This document shows, one piece after another, positions 1 to 8,228 of a DNA stretch of 64,000 bases (position 1 is its first letter; the number at the start of each line of letters is the position of its first letter). The stretch lies in contig DIWU01000008.1 of the NCBI GenBank assembly GCA_002428525.1, positions 1-64,000 on the forward strand, in the 5' to 3' direction. The DNA comes from a bacterium UBP14_UBA6098 (GTDB lineage Bacteria > UBP14 > UBA6098). The notes under the pieces were generated by a model, which saw nothing but the letters and a program-made list of their open reading frames with translations, made no database searches and was not told the DNA's origin. A program made the position numbers and the translations under genes.

Positions 1-170
<170 letters not shown>

Positions 171-180
171 ACAGAAATGT

Positions 181-288
181 CGTTTCGATACGAGCGAAGC
201 TCTACTCAACGACCGGCGTTTCGATACGCCCTTCGGGCTACTCAACGACCGGCGTTTCGATACGCCCTTCGGGCTACTCAACGACCGG
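181..288. repeat. 36-bp tandem repeat, three copies
   Basis: Three head-to-tail 36-bp units lie at 181-216, 217-252 and 253-288. Units 2 and 3 are identical; unit 1 differs only in the middle (gagcgaagct in place of gcccttcggg). Each unit starts cgtttcgatacg and ends ctactcaacgaccgg. A related inverted fragment (gccggtggctgagtaggg) follows at 312-329. The sequence resembles dispersed intergenic repeats seen in many bacterial genomes. There are no unique spacers, so it is not a CRISPR array. Confidence 0.85.
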
Positions 289-437
289 TGTTCACTGAGC
301 GAAGTCGAAGTGCCGGTGGCTGAGTAGGGCATTCTCATGCCCGTATCGAAGCCTTACCGATAAAAAAGGACAACCCGCCGGTCGCCTCTACGAATTACGG
401 GAGCAACCGGTGGCTGAGCGGAGCCGAAGCCCCGGCA

Positions 438-465
438 TTAAAAACGGGCGTATTCGATACGCCCC
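438..465. repeat. Second copy of the gggcgtat palindrome
   Basis: The palindrome at 446-463 (gggcgtat / atacgccc), preceded by attaaaaac, repeats the sequence at 139-166. From 466 to 624 there is no gene. That stretch contains nested inverted repeats: 535-543 with 591-599, and inside it 564-570 with 578-584. Their role is unknown. Confidence 0.6.
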
Positions 466-624
466 TTGTATCTTGCACAAGCCCGCATTTAGATATAGTT
501 TTAGACTAAACGCTAATTGAAAAACATTGCAGAAGGGGGAAGGATAGGATCTCCATAACCTCGTCTTTCAGGACCTGTGAAAGATTGTCCCCTTCCCCCC
601 GGCTCGACCAAGCTTCTATAGTAT

Positions 625-1010
625 CTATAACCTTCTCTTTTCCTCATCGCTCGCTATCTGGCCGTCGCGCATAGTGATAATCCGCTCGGCACGGTCGATG
701 ACGATCTGGTCGTGCGTCGAGAACAAAAAGGTCATGCCGGTTTTTCTGTTAAGCTCGTGCATCGTGTCGAGAAGCGCGCCGCTGGTTGCCGAATCGAGGT
801 TTGCGGTCGGCTCGTCGCGAGGATAATCGAGGGCCAGGCGACCATCGCGCGCGCAACAGCGACCCTCTGTTGTTGTCCGCCGGAAAGCTTAGGCGGAAGC
901 CTGTCCTCGAACCCCGCGAGGCCGACCTCGGCGAGCAGGCATGTTGCCCCGATAAATAGGTAAAGCGGTACCAATATACCAATTCTTTTCATACTAAACC
1001 CCCGATTCAT
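625..1010 (-). pseudogene. Decayed ABC-transporter ATPase (LolD/MacB-like), N-terminus lost and frameshifted
   Basis: On the minus strand the first part reads through a short hydrophobic leader (start at 992 or 1010) straight into ABC ATPase sequence, with the signature LSGGQQQRVAVARAM. At about 818 the frame breaks just after the Walker B hydrophobic stretch (SIILA). One missing base restores DEPTANLDSATSGALLDTMH, then the switch-histidine segment FLFSTHD, down to a TAG at 625-627. Walker A and the whole N-terminal half are absent. The leader MKRIGILVPLYLFIG looks like the signal peptide of another gene, so a deletion probably fused two genes of a former operon. The start overlaps the stop of the regulator upstream (ATGA). 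Such ATPases normally power lipoprotein or efflux exporters; this copy cannot work. Confidence 0.8.
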
Positions 1011-1495
1011 TCCGAGTCGCGATTAAAATTCTTATAATAATTTTCCAAAGCCCTTAGAAGCTCGATTTCTAAGAAATCATAAATCTCATAGGTGCCCTTC
1101 AGTCTGTCCGCGGACTCGAAGGGTTCCGCCTCGAGAATACCGATACCTTTCTGGAGTAGCTTCTTAAGCTCGTCGAAGAAGCGTATCTTGTTCGCAGTCG
1201 CGTCGATAAGCGAATCCGGGCGGCATACGAAATACGCCGATCTGTCGCCGCGCTTGCAGATTTTGTCTATCATTTTAAAATGCGAGAGAAGCCGCAGATT
1301 CGTGCTCAAGGAGCCTCTGCTTGCCCCGAGGGCCTCCGCTATCTGCGCCGCGGTCTGGTGGGGCGGGTCGCAAACCAAAAGCCAAGCGAAGATCCGCCCG
1401 GCCATGCGGGGAAGCCCGAGCGTCTCGAAGAACATCCCCAAGGATTCGACATAATCGAGTTTAGCTTTGTATTTTGTGTCTTTTTCCATAGTCAA
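1007..1495 (-). CDS. GbsR/MarR-family winged-helix transcriptional regulator
   Basis: A 162-residue protein of the size and shape of GbsR-like MarR-superfamily regulators. An N-terminal helix leads to the segment ESLGMFFETLGLPRMAGRIF typical of this group. The winged helix follows, with QTAAQIAEALGASRGSLSTN at about residues 48-67 as helix-turn-helix, and then C-terminal helices for dimerisation. It would be a cytoplasmic DNA-binding repressor. Members often sit in front of the efflux or lipid-export operon they control, which fits the ABC ATPase remnant directly downstream (ATGA overlap). Since that target is broken, the regulator may be orphaned. The start could also be the Met at 1489. Confidence 0.75.
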   Translation of the reverse strand: MTMEKDTKYKAKLDYVESLGMFFETLGLPRMAGRIFAWLLVCDPPHQTAAQIAEALGASRGSLSTNLRLLSHFKMIDKICKRGDRSAYFVCRPDSLIDATANKIRFFDELKKLLQKGIGILEAEPFESADRLKGTYEIYDFLEIELLRALENYYKNFNRDSE

Positions 1496-1589
1496 ACATA
1501 AGGTCTAAATTGTTCTTGCCGTTAATATATAAATTTCTTACATTTCAACCAATACTGAAATTTAAAAAATTTCCCGAGTGACTACCCCC

Positions 1590-1770
1590 GGGGGGCGTCG
1601 GCGCCCCGCGCTCAAAAGGCAAGGGGGTTTCTGTTCATCGGGGAATCGTTCCCTCCTTTTGAGCGCGGGGCCGACAAAGCGGCCGAGCGAAAATCCTCCG
1701 CCATTTGCGGAATTTATATATCGGCCGCTTTGTGCCGAACTGCGCCCCGCAGTTCGGGCCGACGCCCCCC
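1590..1770. repeat. Cloverleaf intergenic element, copy 1
   Basis: This is the main content of the gene-free stretch 1496-1862. It folds into a closing stem (1590-1602 with 1758-1770, 13 perfect pairs) and three arms: 1603-1619 with 1655-1671 (17 pairs), 1674-1686 with 1721-1733 (13 pairs), and 1736-1744 with 1748-1756 (9 pairs). All stems abut, as in a four-way junction. Copies with the same architecture lie at 11334-11489 (reverse arm order) and 28607-28786. It is GC-rich against AT-rich flanks. Function is unknown: it could be a mobile DNA repeat or a structured RNA. Confidence 0.8.
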
Positions 1771-1862
1771 TCGCACGCCAAGCGCGAAATTTGCGTTGCA
1801 AGGGAATGAAAATTTATTATCTTATCCGATAATTAATTTAGAACAGAAGAACTGGAGGCAAA

Positions 1863-2969
1863 ATGTCGGTTGTAAGGACACCGTTTTATGAGAGACATAT
1901 CGAGGCCGGCGCCAGAATCGTCGATTTCGCCGGTTACCGTATGCCTATGTTTTACAAGGGGATAGTCCCCGAGCATCTGAGGGTTCGCCAGAGCGCGGGG
2001 ATTTTCGACCTGTCGCACATGGGTGAATTCTTCCTCGAGGGCAAGGGCGCGATGGAGTTCATCTCGAGCATGACCACCAACGATCCCTCGAAGGTCGAGA
2101 TCGGCCAATGTCAATACAGCGCAATGTGTTATCCACACGGTGGGATCGTGGACGATCTTTTGGTTTATAGGCTTGGCGAGATCGAGTGGATGCTTGTCGT
2201 CAATGCCTCGAATCTTGAGAAGGACTGGGATTGGCTGAACAGCCATAAGCCCTCCGGCGCGGATTTCAGCTTCGAGAACCGCTCTGCGAATATCGGCCTA
2301 TTGGCTATTCAAGGCCCGCAGGCCCAGAGGATTATGCAGAAGCTCACCGACTACAATCTCGAGCCAATGGGCTTTTACCGCAACGCTCGCGCGACTGTCG
2401 GCGGGCATCAGAATGTCCTGTTCTCCCGCACCGGTTACACCGGCGAGGACGGCTTCGAGCTTTATCTCGACCCCGATATCTGCCTCGACCTTTGGGATAA
2501 GGTAGTCAAGGCCGGCGCGGAGTTCGATATCGAGCCGATCGGCCTCGGCGCGCGCGACAGCCTGCGCCTCGAGATGAAATACGCCCTCTACGGCAACGAC
2601 ATCGACCAAGACACCAACCCGTGGGAGGCCAACCTCGGGTGGATTGTCAAGCTCGAGAAGGGCGATTTCATGGGCCGCGACGCGCTCATCGACGCGAAGA
2701 CCAAGGGCATCGGGCGGAAGCTCATTTGCTTCAAGCTGGCCGAACGCGGCTTCCCGAGGCACGGCTATCCCATCGTCAGCGGCTCCGAGGAGGTCGGCGT
2801 CGTGACGAGCGGAACACATTCGCCCTCCTTGGATATGGGCATCGGAATGGCCTATATTAAATCCGATCTGGCCAAGGTCGGCACAGAGTTTCAGGTGATG
2901 ATTCGCGATCATCCGGTGAAGGCGGTTGTCGAGCAACCTCCGCTATATAAAGGCGGCTCTCACAAATAA
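1863..2969 (+). CDS. gcvT: Aminomethyltransferase, glycine cleavage system T protein
   Basis: This 368-residue protein has the full length of GcvT. The enzyme takes the aminomethyl group from lipoylated H protein, passes the methylene to tetrahydrofolate and releases ammonia. It opens with TPFYERHIEAGARIVDFAGY and MPMFYKGI, continues with FDLSHMGEF, and carries the central segment YTGEDGFELY plus GLGARDSLRLE, all typical of the family. The start is fixed by the Shine-Dalgarno ggagg seven bases before the ATG. It leads a tight operon with comB- and ttcA-like genes. No gcvH or gcvP is nearby, so the remaining glycine-cleavage genes must be elsewhere. Confidence 0.93.
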   Translation: MSVVRTPFYERHIEAGARIVDFAGYRMPMFYKGIVPEHLRVRQSAGIFDLSHMGEFFLEGKGAMEFISSMTTNDPSKVEIGQCQYSAMCYPHGGIVDDLLVYRLGEIEWMLVVNASNLEKDWDWLNSHKPSGADFSFENRSANIGLLAIQGPQAQRIMQKLTDYNLEPMGFYRNARATVGGHQNVLFSRTGYTGEDGFELYLDPDICLDLWDKVVKAGAEFDIEPIGLGARDSLRLEMKYALYGNDIDQDTNPWEANLGWIVKLEKGDFMGRDALIDAKTKGIGRKLICFKLAERGFPRHGYPIVSGSEEVGVVTSGTHSPSLDMGIGMAYIKSDLAKVGTEFQVMIRDHPVKAVVEQPPLYKGGSHK

Positions 2970-3691
2970 TGCAACTCGATGTTCTCTTCACGAGGCGGGA
3001 CCTCGAGGCCGCGTGTCCGAGCCTCGAGGGCGCGACCTGCGTCGTTATCGATGTCCTTCGCGCCTCGACCACGATCATACAGGCGCTTTCGTCCGGCGCC
3101 GGGCCGATATATATCGCAGGTTCGCCCGAAGAGGCCTTCGAGCTGAGAGAAAGAATTGGCCGTTCCGTTATGCTTTGCGGCGAACGGAACGGCCTCATTA
3201 TCCCCGGTTTCGACCTCGGCAATTCACCGCTCGAATATACCGAGGCCGCGGTCTCCGGCAAAACCTTGATCTTCGCCTCGACCAACGGCAGTAAAACCCT
3301 GCTCGCCTGTGCCGGCGCGGACGAGGTTCTCATCGGTGGATTCACAAACCTATATTCATTATTAGATGAGGTTCGGCTCTCCGAGAGGCTTTTCCTCGTG
3401 TGTTCCGGCAAGCTCGAGCGCTTCTCGATCGAGGACGCGGTTTGCGCCGGAATGATCATCGATCAGTTGATTAGACTCGGCCGAAGGCCCGTCCTTCGAT
3501 CGGACTCCGCGGTCTGCGCGAGATGGCTTTTCGAGCGCTATATTTCCGCGCCCGACGAGACGTTCGCCTCGGCGGAACACCCGAACTATCTCGCCTACGA
3601 CTTGGGTCTCGTCGAGGATGTCGCCTTTTGCACAAAGATCGGCTCTCATTCGATAGTTCCGCGCTTCGAGGGCGGTTTAGTCACTCGATGA
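2969..3691 (+). CDS. comB: 2-phosphosulfolactate phosphatase family protein (ComB-like)
   Basis: 240 residues, the usual ComB length. Family signatures are VVIDVLRASTTI near the N-terminus, GERNG, GFDLGNSPLEYT, FASTNGSKTLL and CSGK...FSIEDAVCAG. In methanogens ComB removes phosphate from phosphosulfolactate on the way to coenzyme M. Many bacteria keep a ComB-like gene without the rest of that pathway, so the substrate here is open. It overlaps gcvT by one base (TAATG) and the next gene by four (ATGA), so translation is probably coupled. Confidence 0.85.
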   Translation: MQLDVLFTRRDLEAACPSLEGATCVVIDVLRASTTIIQALSSGAGPIYIAGSPEEAFELRERIGRSVMLCGERNGLIIPGFDLGNSPLEYTEAAVSGKTLIFASTNGSKTLLACAGADEVLIGGFTNLYSLLDEVRLSERLFLVCSGKLERFSIEDAVCAGMIIDQLIRLGRRPVLRSDSAVCARWLFERYISAPDETFASAEHPNYLAYDLGLVEDVAFCTKIGSHSIVPRFEGGLVTR

Positions 3692-4470
3692 AATCTTGTT
3701 TTGATACGCTTTCCGCCGGCAAGCGAAGGAGTGTCCTTCTGCGCTCGGTAAAGAAATCCGTCGGAATGTTCGACCTTCTCGCCGATGGCGACCGCGTGCT
3801 TGTCGCGGTGAGCGGAGGCCGGGATTCATTGGTTCTCGTCGATATACTCGCGGAGAAATCCCCTTGGTGGGCGCGGACAGTCGAGTTCATTCCGGTCTTC
3901 ATCGATTCGGGCTTCGCGCCGGAGGGCGACGATTTCTCCGACCTCTCGGACTTTATCGAATCGCGCGGATTCAAACTGCATATCGCCCATCGGAGAGAGA
4001 TCTCCGAGATGTATATCGGCGAGGACAGGCCGCAGAACCCCTGTTTTATATGTAGTCGGCTTCGGAAGAAGGCCCTCATCGAAACCGCGGAGGAACTCGG
4101 CGCGAACAAGATCGCCCTCGGCCATCATCGCGAGGATGTCCTCGAGACCTTCCTCCTGAATGCCTTTTTCGGACGGCAGATCGCGGCGATTCGGCCGAAC
4201 CAAGGACTTTTCGAGGGGAAATATCGCCTCGTCAGGCCTCTCTTTCTGGCGCGGCAGTCGCAGGTTCGGGCCTACGCCGACGCCTTCGCCTTTCCCGACC
4301 TTTCGAGGCGTTGCCCGATCGACGGCACAACCAAGCGGGAGTATATCAAGAATCTCCTTTCCGACCTCGAAAGGCAGAACCCGGGGCTCAAGCGCGACCT
4401 CTTCCGCGCGCTTTTTCATCCGAAACCGGACTACCTGTTAGGCGAATGGGCCAAACACAAGATCGAATAA
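3688..4470 (+). CDS. ttcA: PP-loop ATPase, TtcA-like tRNA 2-thiocytidine biosynthesis protein
   Basis: 260 residues from an ATG overlapping the comB stop (ATGA). The PP-loop is SGGRDS at residues 42-47 (Arg where Lys is more common). The iron-sulfur ligand pattern of TtcA is present: CFIC gives C119 and C122, and a lone C209 lies in RRCPIDGTTKR. GHHREDVLETFLLN is also typical. TtcA uses ATP and a [4Fe-4S] cluster to thiolate C32 of certain tRNAs. Longer in-frame readings starting further upstream would overlap comB heavily and are less likely. A related TtcA/TtuA sulfurtransferase role cannot be excluded. Confidence 0.82.
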   Translation: MKSCFDTLSAGKRRSVLLRSVKKSVGMFDLLADGDRVLVAVSGGRDSLVLVDILAEKSPWWARTVEFIPVFIDSGFAPEGDDFSDLSDFIESRGFKLHIAHRREISEMYIGEDRPQNPCFICSRLRKKALIETAEELGANKIALGHHREDVLETFLLNAFFGRQIAAIRPNQGLFEGKYRLVRPLFLARQSQVRAYADAFAFPDLSRRCPIDGTTKREYIKNLLSDLERQNPGLKRDLFRALFHPKPDYLLGEWAKHKIE

Positions 4471-4476
4471 TCTTTG

Positions 4477-4496
4477 TTGCACTTTGCAAAATGCAA
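4477..4496. promoter_or_regulatory. Dyad, possible enhancer site for the pilin promoter
   Basis: The 20-base sequence ttgcactttgcaaaatgcaa is a near-perfect palindrome, and a second smaller one (ttgcgcaa) lies at 4540-4547. Both sit about 45-110 bases upstream of a sigma-54 promoter, where NtrC/PilR-type activators bind. Activator assignment is inference. Confidence 0.4.
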
Positions 4497-4587
4497 ACGA
4501 TTTTTTCGAGTTTTACGATGCCCCATAAAATTGTCCACATTGCGCAAAGCCTTGATAATATTATATTTTAAGGCAGGTTAGAAGATT

Positions 4588-4603
4588 TGGCACGGACACT
4601 GCA
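4588..4603 (+). promoter_or_regulatory. Sigma-54 (-24/-12) promoter of the pilin gene
   Basis: TGGCACGGACACTGCA matches the sigma-54 consensus with exact GG-N10-GC spacing (GG at 4589-4590, GC at 4601-4602). It lies about 60 bases before the pilin start. Pilin genes are RpoN/PilR-controlled in several bacteria, so the context supports it. Confidence 0.7.
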
Positions 4604-4665
4604 CAAGTAACTTTCGTCAATTTGAAAACAAGCTACTGTTTTAACCAAATGCCAAGGAGGGCAAA

Positions 4666-5058
4666 ATGAAAAAGGGTTTCACACTGATCGAGCTCATGAT
4701 CGTCGTCGTTATCATCGGCATCCTCGCCGCGTTGGCGATCCCGAGATTCATGGCCGCTTCCAAGAAGAGCAAGATTTCTGAGGCAAGGCTTGTCGTCAAG
4801 CAGATCTGGACGGCTAATCAGGCCTACTTCGAGGAAAAGGGCGCCTACTGCGGGAGTGCAGAGGATATCTTCGGCACGGGAGATATTCCTGCCGGTCTCG
4901 TTGTTGATGCTCCGAGTGGTGTTCAGCGCTTCACCTACGATATCACCGCCGGCGGTGGCGCCGTGGCCAACCCGAATACCGCGGTTGACGCCTCGCTCAG
5001 CGATGTCGATCCTGTCACGATTAACGCTGATGGTGTTCTTGCAGGTGGTGATTTCTAA
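4666..5058 (+). CDS. Type IV pilin / pseudopilin
   Basis: 130 residues. A very short leader MKKG is followed by the class III cleavage site and hydrophobic helix (FTLIELMIVVVIIGILAALA), with Glu at mature position 5. A small globular domain follows with a single Cys (C62). Prepilin peptidase would cut after Gly4, and its gene lies at 7013. The start is set by the Shine-Dalgarno aaggagg. A sigma-54 promoter precedes it and a strong terminator follows, so it is transcribed at least partly alone. It is shorter than many major pilins, so it could be a major pilin of a small-pilin system or a type II secretion pseudopilin; high expression signals favour the first. Confidence 0.88.
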   Translation: MKKGFTLIELMIVVVIIGILAALAIPRFMAASKKSKISEARLVVKQIWTANQAYFEEKGAYCGSAEDIFGTGDIPAGLVVDAPSGVQRFTYDITAGGGAVANPNTAVDASLSDVDPVTINADGVLAGGDF

Positions 5059-5083
5059 GAAGAAGCTCGAATTTGCGTCTTCA

Positions 5084-5113
5084 AGGGTGAAGGTGAACCT
5101 TCACCCTTTTTTT
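5084..5113 (+). terminator. Rho-independent terminator after the pilin gene
   Basis: A perfect 10-bp stem agggtgaagg / ccttcaccct (5084-5093, 5098-5107) with a TGAA loop runs into seven T's. It separates the pilin from the downstream glycosyltransferase. Confidence 0.9.
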
Positions 5114-5141
5114 ATTGCGATCTCGACCCAATTTTAACATT

Positions 5142-7013
5142 ATGTTTATTATGAAAAACATGCCGCCAATTGAAATCTCGAGTTCAAAAAAGAAACTTAC
5201 AATACTCGCCCTCGTTTTGCTCACAAGCGTTGTTTATCTGAATGGACTCACCGGCGATTTCCTTTCCGACGATCTTTTTCTTATACAAAACAATCCATTA
5301 ATCTACCAAGCCGACCCGACCCCGATCATGAAGGGCGAGTTTTTTCCCTCGCCGGGATACAACAACTACGGGTATTTATTGCCTATGGAAATCCTATCGT
5401 ATTGGTTGAACTACCGTCTCGTCGGTCTTAATCCTACGGGATTCCATGTTGTCAACCTCGTGATGCATATTTTTTGCGTCCTAATATTCTTTTATATTTT
5501 GAGGAGATATTTCGGCAAGGTTAAGTTTGGCGCGGCATGGCTCGCGGCCGCGATTTTCGCGCTTCATCCGTATCATACCGAGTCGGTGACATTCATTAGT
5601 GGCAGAACCGATATTCTCGCAACGGTTTTCTTTCTGCTCGCGCTCGGTGAATATATCGAGTTTCGCGAGAAGGGGCGGGTTTTCGCGCTGTATCTTTCGC
5701 TCTGCGCCTTCGGGCTCGGAATGCTTTCGAAGGAAATCCTGCTTATCTTCCTACCGACGATACTTTTATGGGAGTTTGCGGTTAACGAGAGGCGGGATTT
5801 TCGCGGAGCTTTGACGGCGGCCTCGCCGTTTGTTGCGGCGACAGTCCTTTATTTCCCGATCAGAGCGCTTTTGCTCGGTTCGACGGATAAGGCGCTTTCC
5901 AACCCCTCGATTTTAACCGGTGTTCTGTCGAGGCTATTTTACGCTCCGGTGTTGCTCTCGAAATATTTCACGATGCTTATCGCACCGCTCAAATTCAACG
6001 CATATAGGTTCGAGGAATTCGGCCGACTTTACAGCGGGGATATCAGGATCGATATTTGGACTATACTCGGCCTGATCGCGGCGGTTCTAATCTTCGCGGC
6101 ATTTTTTATTTTGTTGGCGAAGAAAAGGCGCGTCGAGGCGTTTTGGTTTGGGATTATCATTCTTGGATTGTTGCCGGTTTTGAATATCGTTCCGATTGGA
6201 ACTGTCCCTCTATCGGAAAGGTTTATATATCTCCCGAGTTTGGGCTTCTCAGTTGTTCTCGCAGTTGCGATTACCGCGGTCAGCGATCGTGTTAAAGCCA
6301 AGAATCCGAAGTCCTCTATTTATGCCTTCGCGGCGATATTCCTAATTATGTCCTACTCGATCTTGACCTATATCAGGAATTTCGATTGGCGAAACGAGCT
6401 TATGTTCTACTCCGCGATGATCAGAACCGAGCCGCTTTCCGAGCAGGGGCACAGCGGCATGGCCAAGGTCTATAATGAGATGGGTGAACTCGATTCCGTT
6501 ATATATTACGCCCAGAAATCACTCTCGATCAATAACAATGTCCAGTCTTGGCTTTTGCTTAGCGATGTCTATATCTTCAGGCAAGAGTTCGCGACTGCGG
6601 AATCGGCACTTGTCGAGGCCGAGCGGCTGTCCCCGGAGAACTCTATGGTTCAGCTCGCGCAGGCCAACCTCGAATACTCAAGACACGACTATCCGACGGC
6701 CAGAACGAAATATGATCAAATAATCAGCAGATGGCCGGATTTCTATTTAGCCCATCTGAATCTCGGCCGACTGGAATATCGCGACTGCAGATATCCAGAG
6801 GCGTTGAACCGTCTCGAAGAGGCGCGACGACTGAAGCCGAGCGATCCCGAGGTTTACAGATTGCTTTCGATGGTATATTCCAATCTCGGCGAGAACGAGA
6901 AGGCCCGGCAGGCTTGGCGCGAATATCTTCGTCTTCCGGGGGTCAAGGTAGGAGATTTTACCGGCGACGACGACGCGCCCGGAGTGATACCACAATCAAT
7001 GCGAGGTAGATAA
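5142..7013 (+). CDS. TMTC-like GT-C glycosyltransferase with C-terminal TPR repeats
   Basis: About 623 residues. The N-terminal two-thirds is a polytopic GT-C membrane domain with the acidic loop motif FLSDDLFLIQNNP, the segment ALHPYHTESVTFISGRTDILA and GMLSKE. These are features of the TMTC / DUF1736 protein-O-mannosyltransferase group. The last ~200 residues are TPR-like helices. Such enzymes move a sugar from a polyprenyl-phosphate donor to proteins outside the cytoplasmic membrane. It lies between a pilin and the prepilin peptidase and overlaps the latter by one base (TAATG), so pilin may be its acceptor; this is inference. The start is uncertain: ATG at 5142, 5151 or 5160, none with a clear Shine-Dalgarno. 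Confidence 0.8.
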   Translation: MFIMKNMPPIEISSSKKKLTILALVLLTSVVYLNGLTGDFLSDDLFLIQNNPLIYQADPTPIMKGEFFPSPGYNNYGYLLPMEILSYWLNYRLVGLNPTGFHVVNLVMHIFCVLIFFYILRRYFGKVKFGAAWLAAAIFALHPYHTESVTFISGRTDILATVFFLLALGEYIEFREKGRVFALYLSLCAFGLGMLSKEILLIFLPTILLWEFAVNERRDFRGALTAASPFVAATVLYFPIRALLLGSTDKALSNPSILTGVLSRLFYAPVLLSKYFTMLIAPLKFNAYRFEEFGRLYSGDIRIDIWTILGLIAAVLIFAAFFILLAKKRRVEAFWFGIIILGLLPVLNIVPIGTVPLSERFIYLPSLGFSVVLAVAITAVSDRVKAKNPKSSIYAFAAIFLIMSYSILTYIRNFDWRNELMFYSAMIRTEPLSEQGHSGMAKVYNEMGELDSVIYYAQKSLSINNNVQSWLLLSDVYIFRQEFATAESALVEAERLSPENSMVQLAQANLEYSRHDYPTARTKYDQIISRWPDFYLAHLNLGRLEYRDCRYPEALNRLEEARRLKPSDPEVYRLLSMVYSNLGENEKARQAWREYLRLPGVKVGDFTGDDDAPGVIPQSMRGR

Positions 7014-7801
7014 TGGAATTGTTTCCGATCTTCGCTCTTTTTTTTCTCGGGCTTCCGATAGGGAGCTTTCTTAATGTAGTGATATGGCGGCTTCCCCGTG
7101 AAGAGAGCATCGCGTTTCCGCCCTCGCACTGCCCGATTTGCGGTGCGGCGATCAAGCCCTACGACAATATCCCCGTGTTAAGCTATATTATTCTCGGCGG
7201 CAAATGCCGAAACTGCAAGGCCAAGATCTCGATACAATACCCGATTGTGGAGCTATCGACGGCGATCCTCTTCGCTCTGACGTGGCCGCTGACCGGCGGC
7301 CATATCGGCTGGGAGCTTGCCTCCGCGCTTGTTTTCACCGGTATTGGTGTCGCGGTCACCGGAATCGATTATCACCATAAGATTATCCCCGACGAGCTTT
7401 CGATCGGGGGATTGGTTGTGGGTTTGATCTTAGCGCCGCTCAGTGCAGGCGCTTGGTCGGGGCTTTTGTGGGCATTTGTCGCGGCGCTCGGCGGGGCTGT
7501 TCTGTTGTTCCTCGTGAGAGTCGGCGGACAGGCGCTTTTCAAAAAGGAGGCCCTCGGCTTCGGCGATGTCAAGCTTATCGCGATGATAGGCGCGTTTGTC
7601 GGCTGGAGGGGCGTTCTTCTGACGGTGTTTCTCGGAGCGCTTTTCGGGACTATCGGCGGTGTCGCGGCGATGATCTTCTCGAGGGAGGCACGCGAGGAGA
7701 GATTAATCCCCTTCGGGCCGTTCCTGATCTTAGGGGGGCTTGTCGCGCTTTACTTCGGCGAGGCCCTCATCGAATGGTATCTCTCGGTCTTTTTCGTTTA
7801 G
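7013..7801 (+). CDS. pilD: Type IV prepilin peptidase / N-methyltransferase
   Basis: 262 residues of the A24 aspartic peptidase family. The N-terminal zinc-binding domain has CPIC (C40/C43) and CRNC (C65/C68). The catalytic aspartates lie in GIDYHHKIIPD and in GFGDVKL. About seven hydrophobic segments follow the first, as usual. It cleaves the pilin leader and methylates the new N-terminal Phe at the inner membrane. With the pilin at 4666 its substrate is in the same locus. It is translationally coupled to the GT-C gene before it and convergent with the next gene, leaving only one base between stops. Confidence 0.93.
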   Translation: MELFPIFALFFLGLPIGSFLNVVIWRLPREESIAFPPSHCPICGAAIKPYDNIPVLSYIILGGKCRNCKAKISIQYPIVELSTAILFALTWPLTGGHIGWELASALVFTGIGVAVTGIDYHHKIIPDELSIGGLVVGLILAPLSAGAWSGLLWAFVAALGGAVLLFLVRVGGQALFKKEALGFGDVKLIAMIGAFVGWRGVLLTVFLGALFGTIGGVAAMIFSREAREERLIPFGPFLILGGLVALYFGEALIEWYLSVFFV

Positions 7802-7802
7802 G

Positions 7803-8228
7803 CTATTCTGCGGCTACCTCGACCTTTTCGAGGAGCGTCGGTTTTTCAATCTCGGAATAGAAGATCTTCCATTTGCCGCGGTCGAGCCTCAGCTTATGGA
7901 TCGCGACCATGCGGTTGTCGTGGAATTTATTCGGGCCGCCGCGGTCGGTGGCGGTGACCACGGTTCTGACCTGAGCGATATCCCCGAGCTCGCCTATAGT
8001 CTCGATCGAATCGATGGAATAGGCGACATCGTATTCGTTGAAGAACATAACGAGAAGCGTGTCCGCGGTGGATTCCCTCGCGCCGGTGACCGTCTTTCGG
8101 TAGAGCTGAATATCCTCGGTCTCCATCGCACGATAGTTCTCGCGGACAACCTCGGCCGGCGACAACTTCTCGGAGGCGCAACCCGATAGAATTATGAAGA
8201 CAAGACTCAACAAAAACAGAGTTCTCAT
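7803..8228 (-). CDS. Small lipoprotein of unknown function
   Basis: 141 residues. A signal peptide with lipobox (VFIILSGCASEK) predicts a lipid-anchored envelope protein. The rest resembles a compact NTF2/SnoaL-like or DUF4878-like fold: an EVVRENYRAMET helix, then strands ending in RGKWKIFYSEIEKP. That fold call is weak. The start overlaps the stop of the M23 peptidase gene (ATGA), which makes it the last gene of a three-gene minus-strand operon with the peptidase and a PorV-like barrel. It probably acts with them in the periplasm, by context only. Confidence 0.7.
   Translation of the reverse strand: MRTLFLLSLVFIILSGCASEKLSPAEVVRENYRAMETEDIQLYRKTVTGARESTADTLLVMFFNEYDVAYSIDSIETIGELGDIAQVRTVVTATDRGGPNKFHDNRMVAIHKLRLDRGKWKIFYSEIEKPTLLEKVEVAAE

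Noticed and set aside
181..288. Tandem 36-bp repeats as a CRISPR array
   Set aside because: Units abut with no spacers and no cas genes are in the window.
1562..1832. Short open frames across cloverleaf copy 1, and similar ones in copies 2 and 3
   Set aside because: They run through inverted repeats, exist on both strands and lack ribosome sites.
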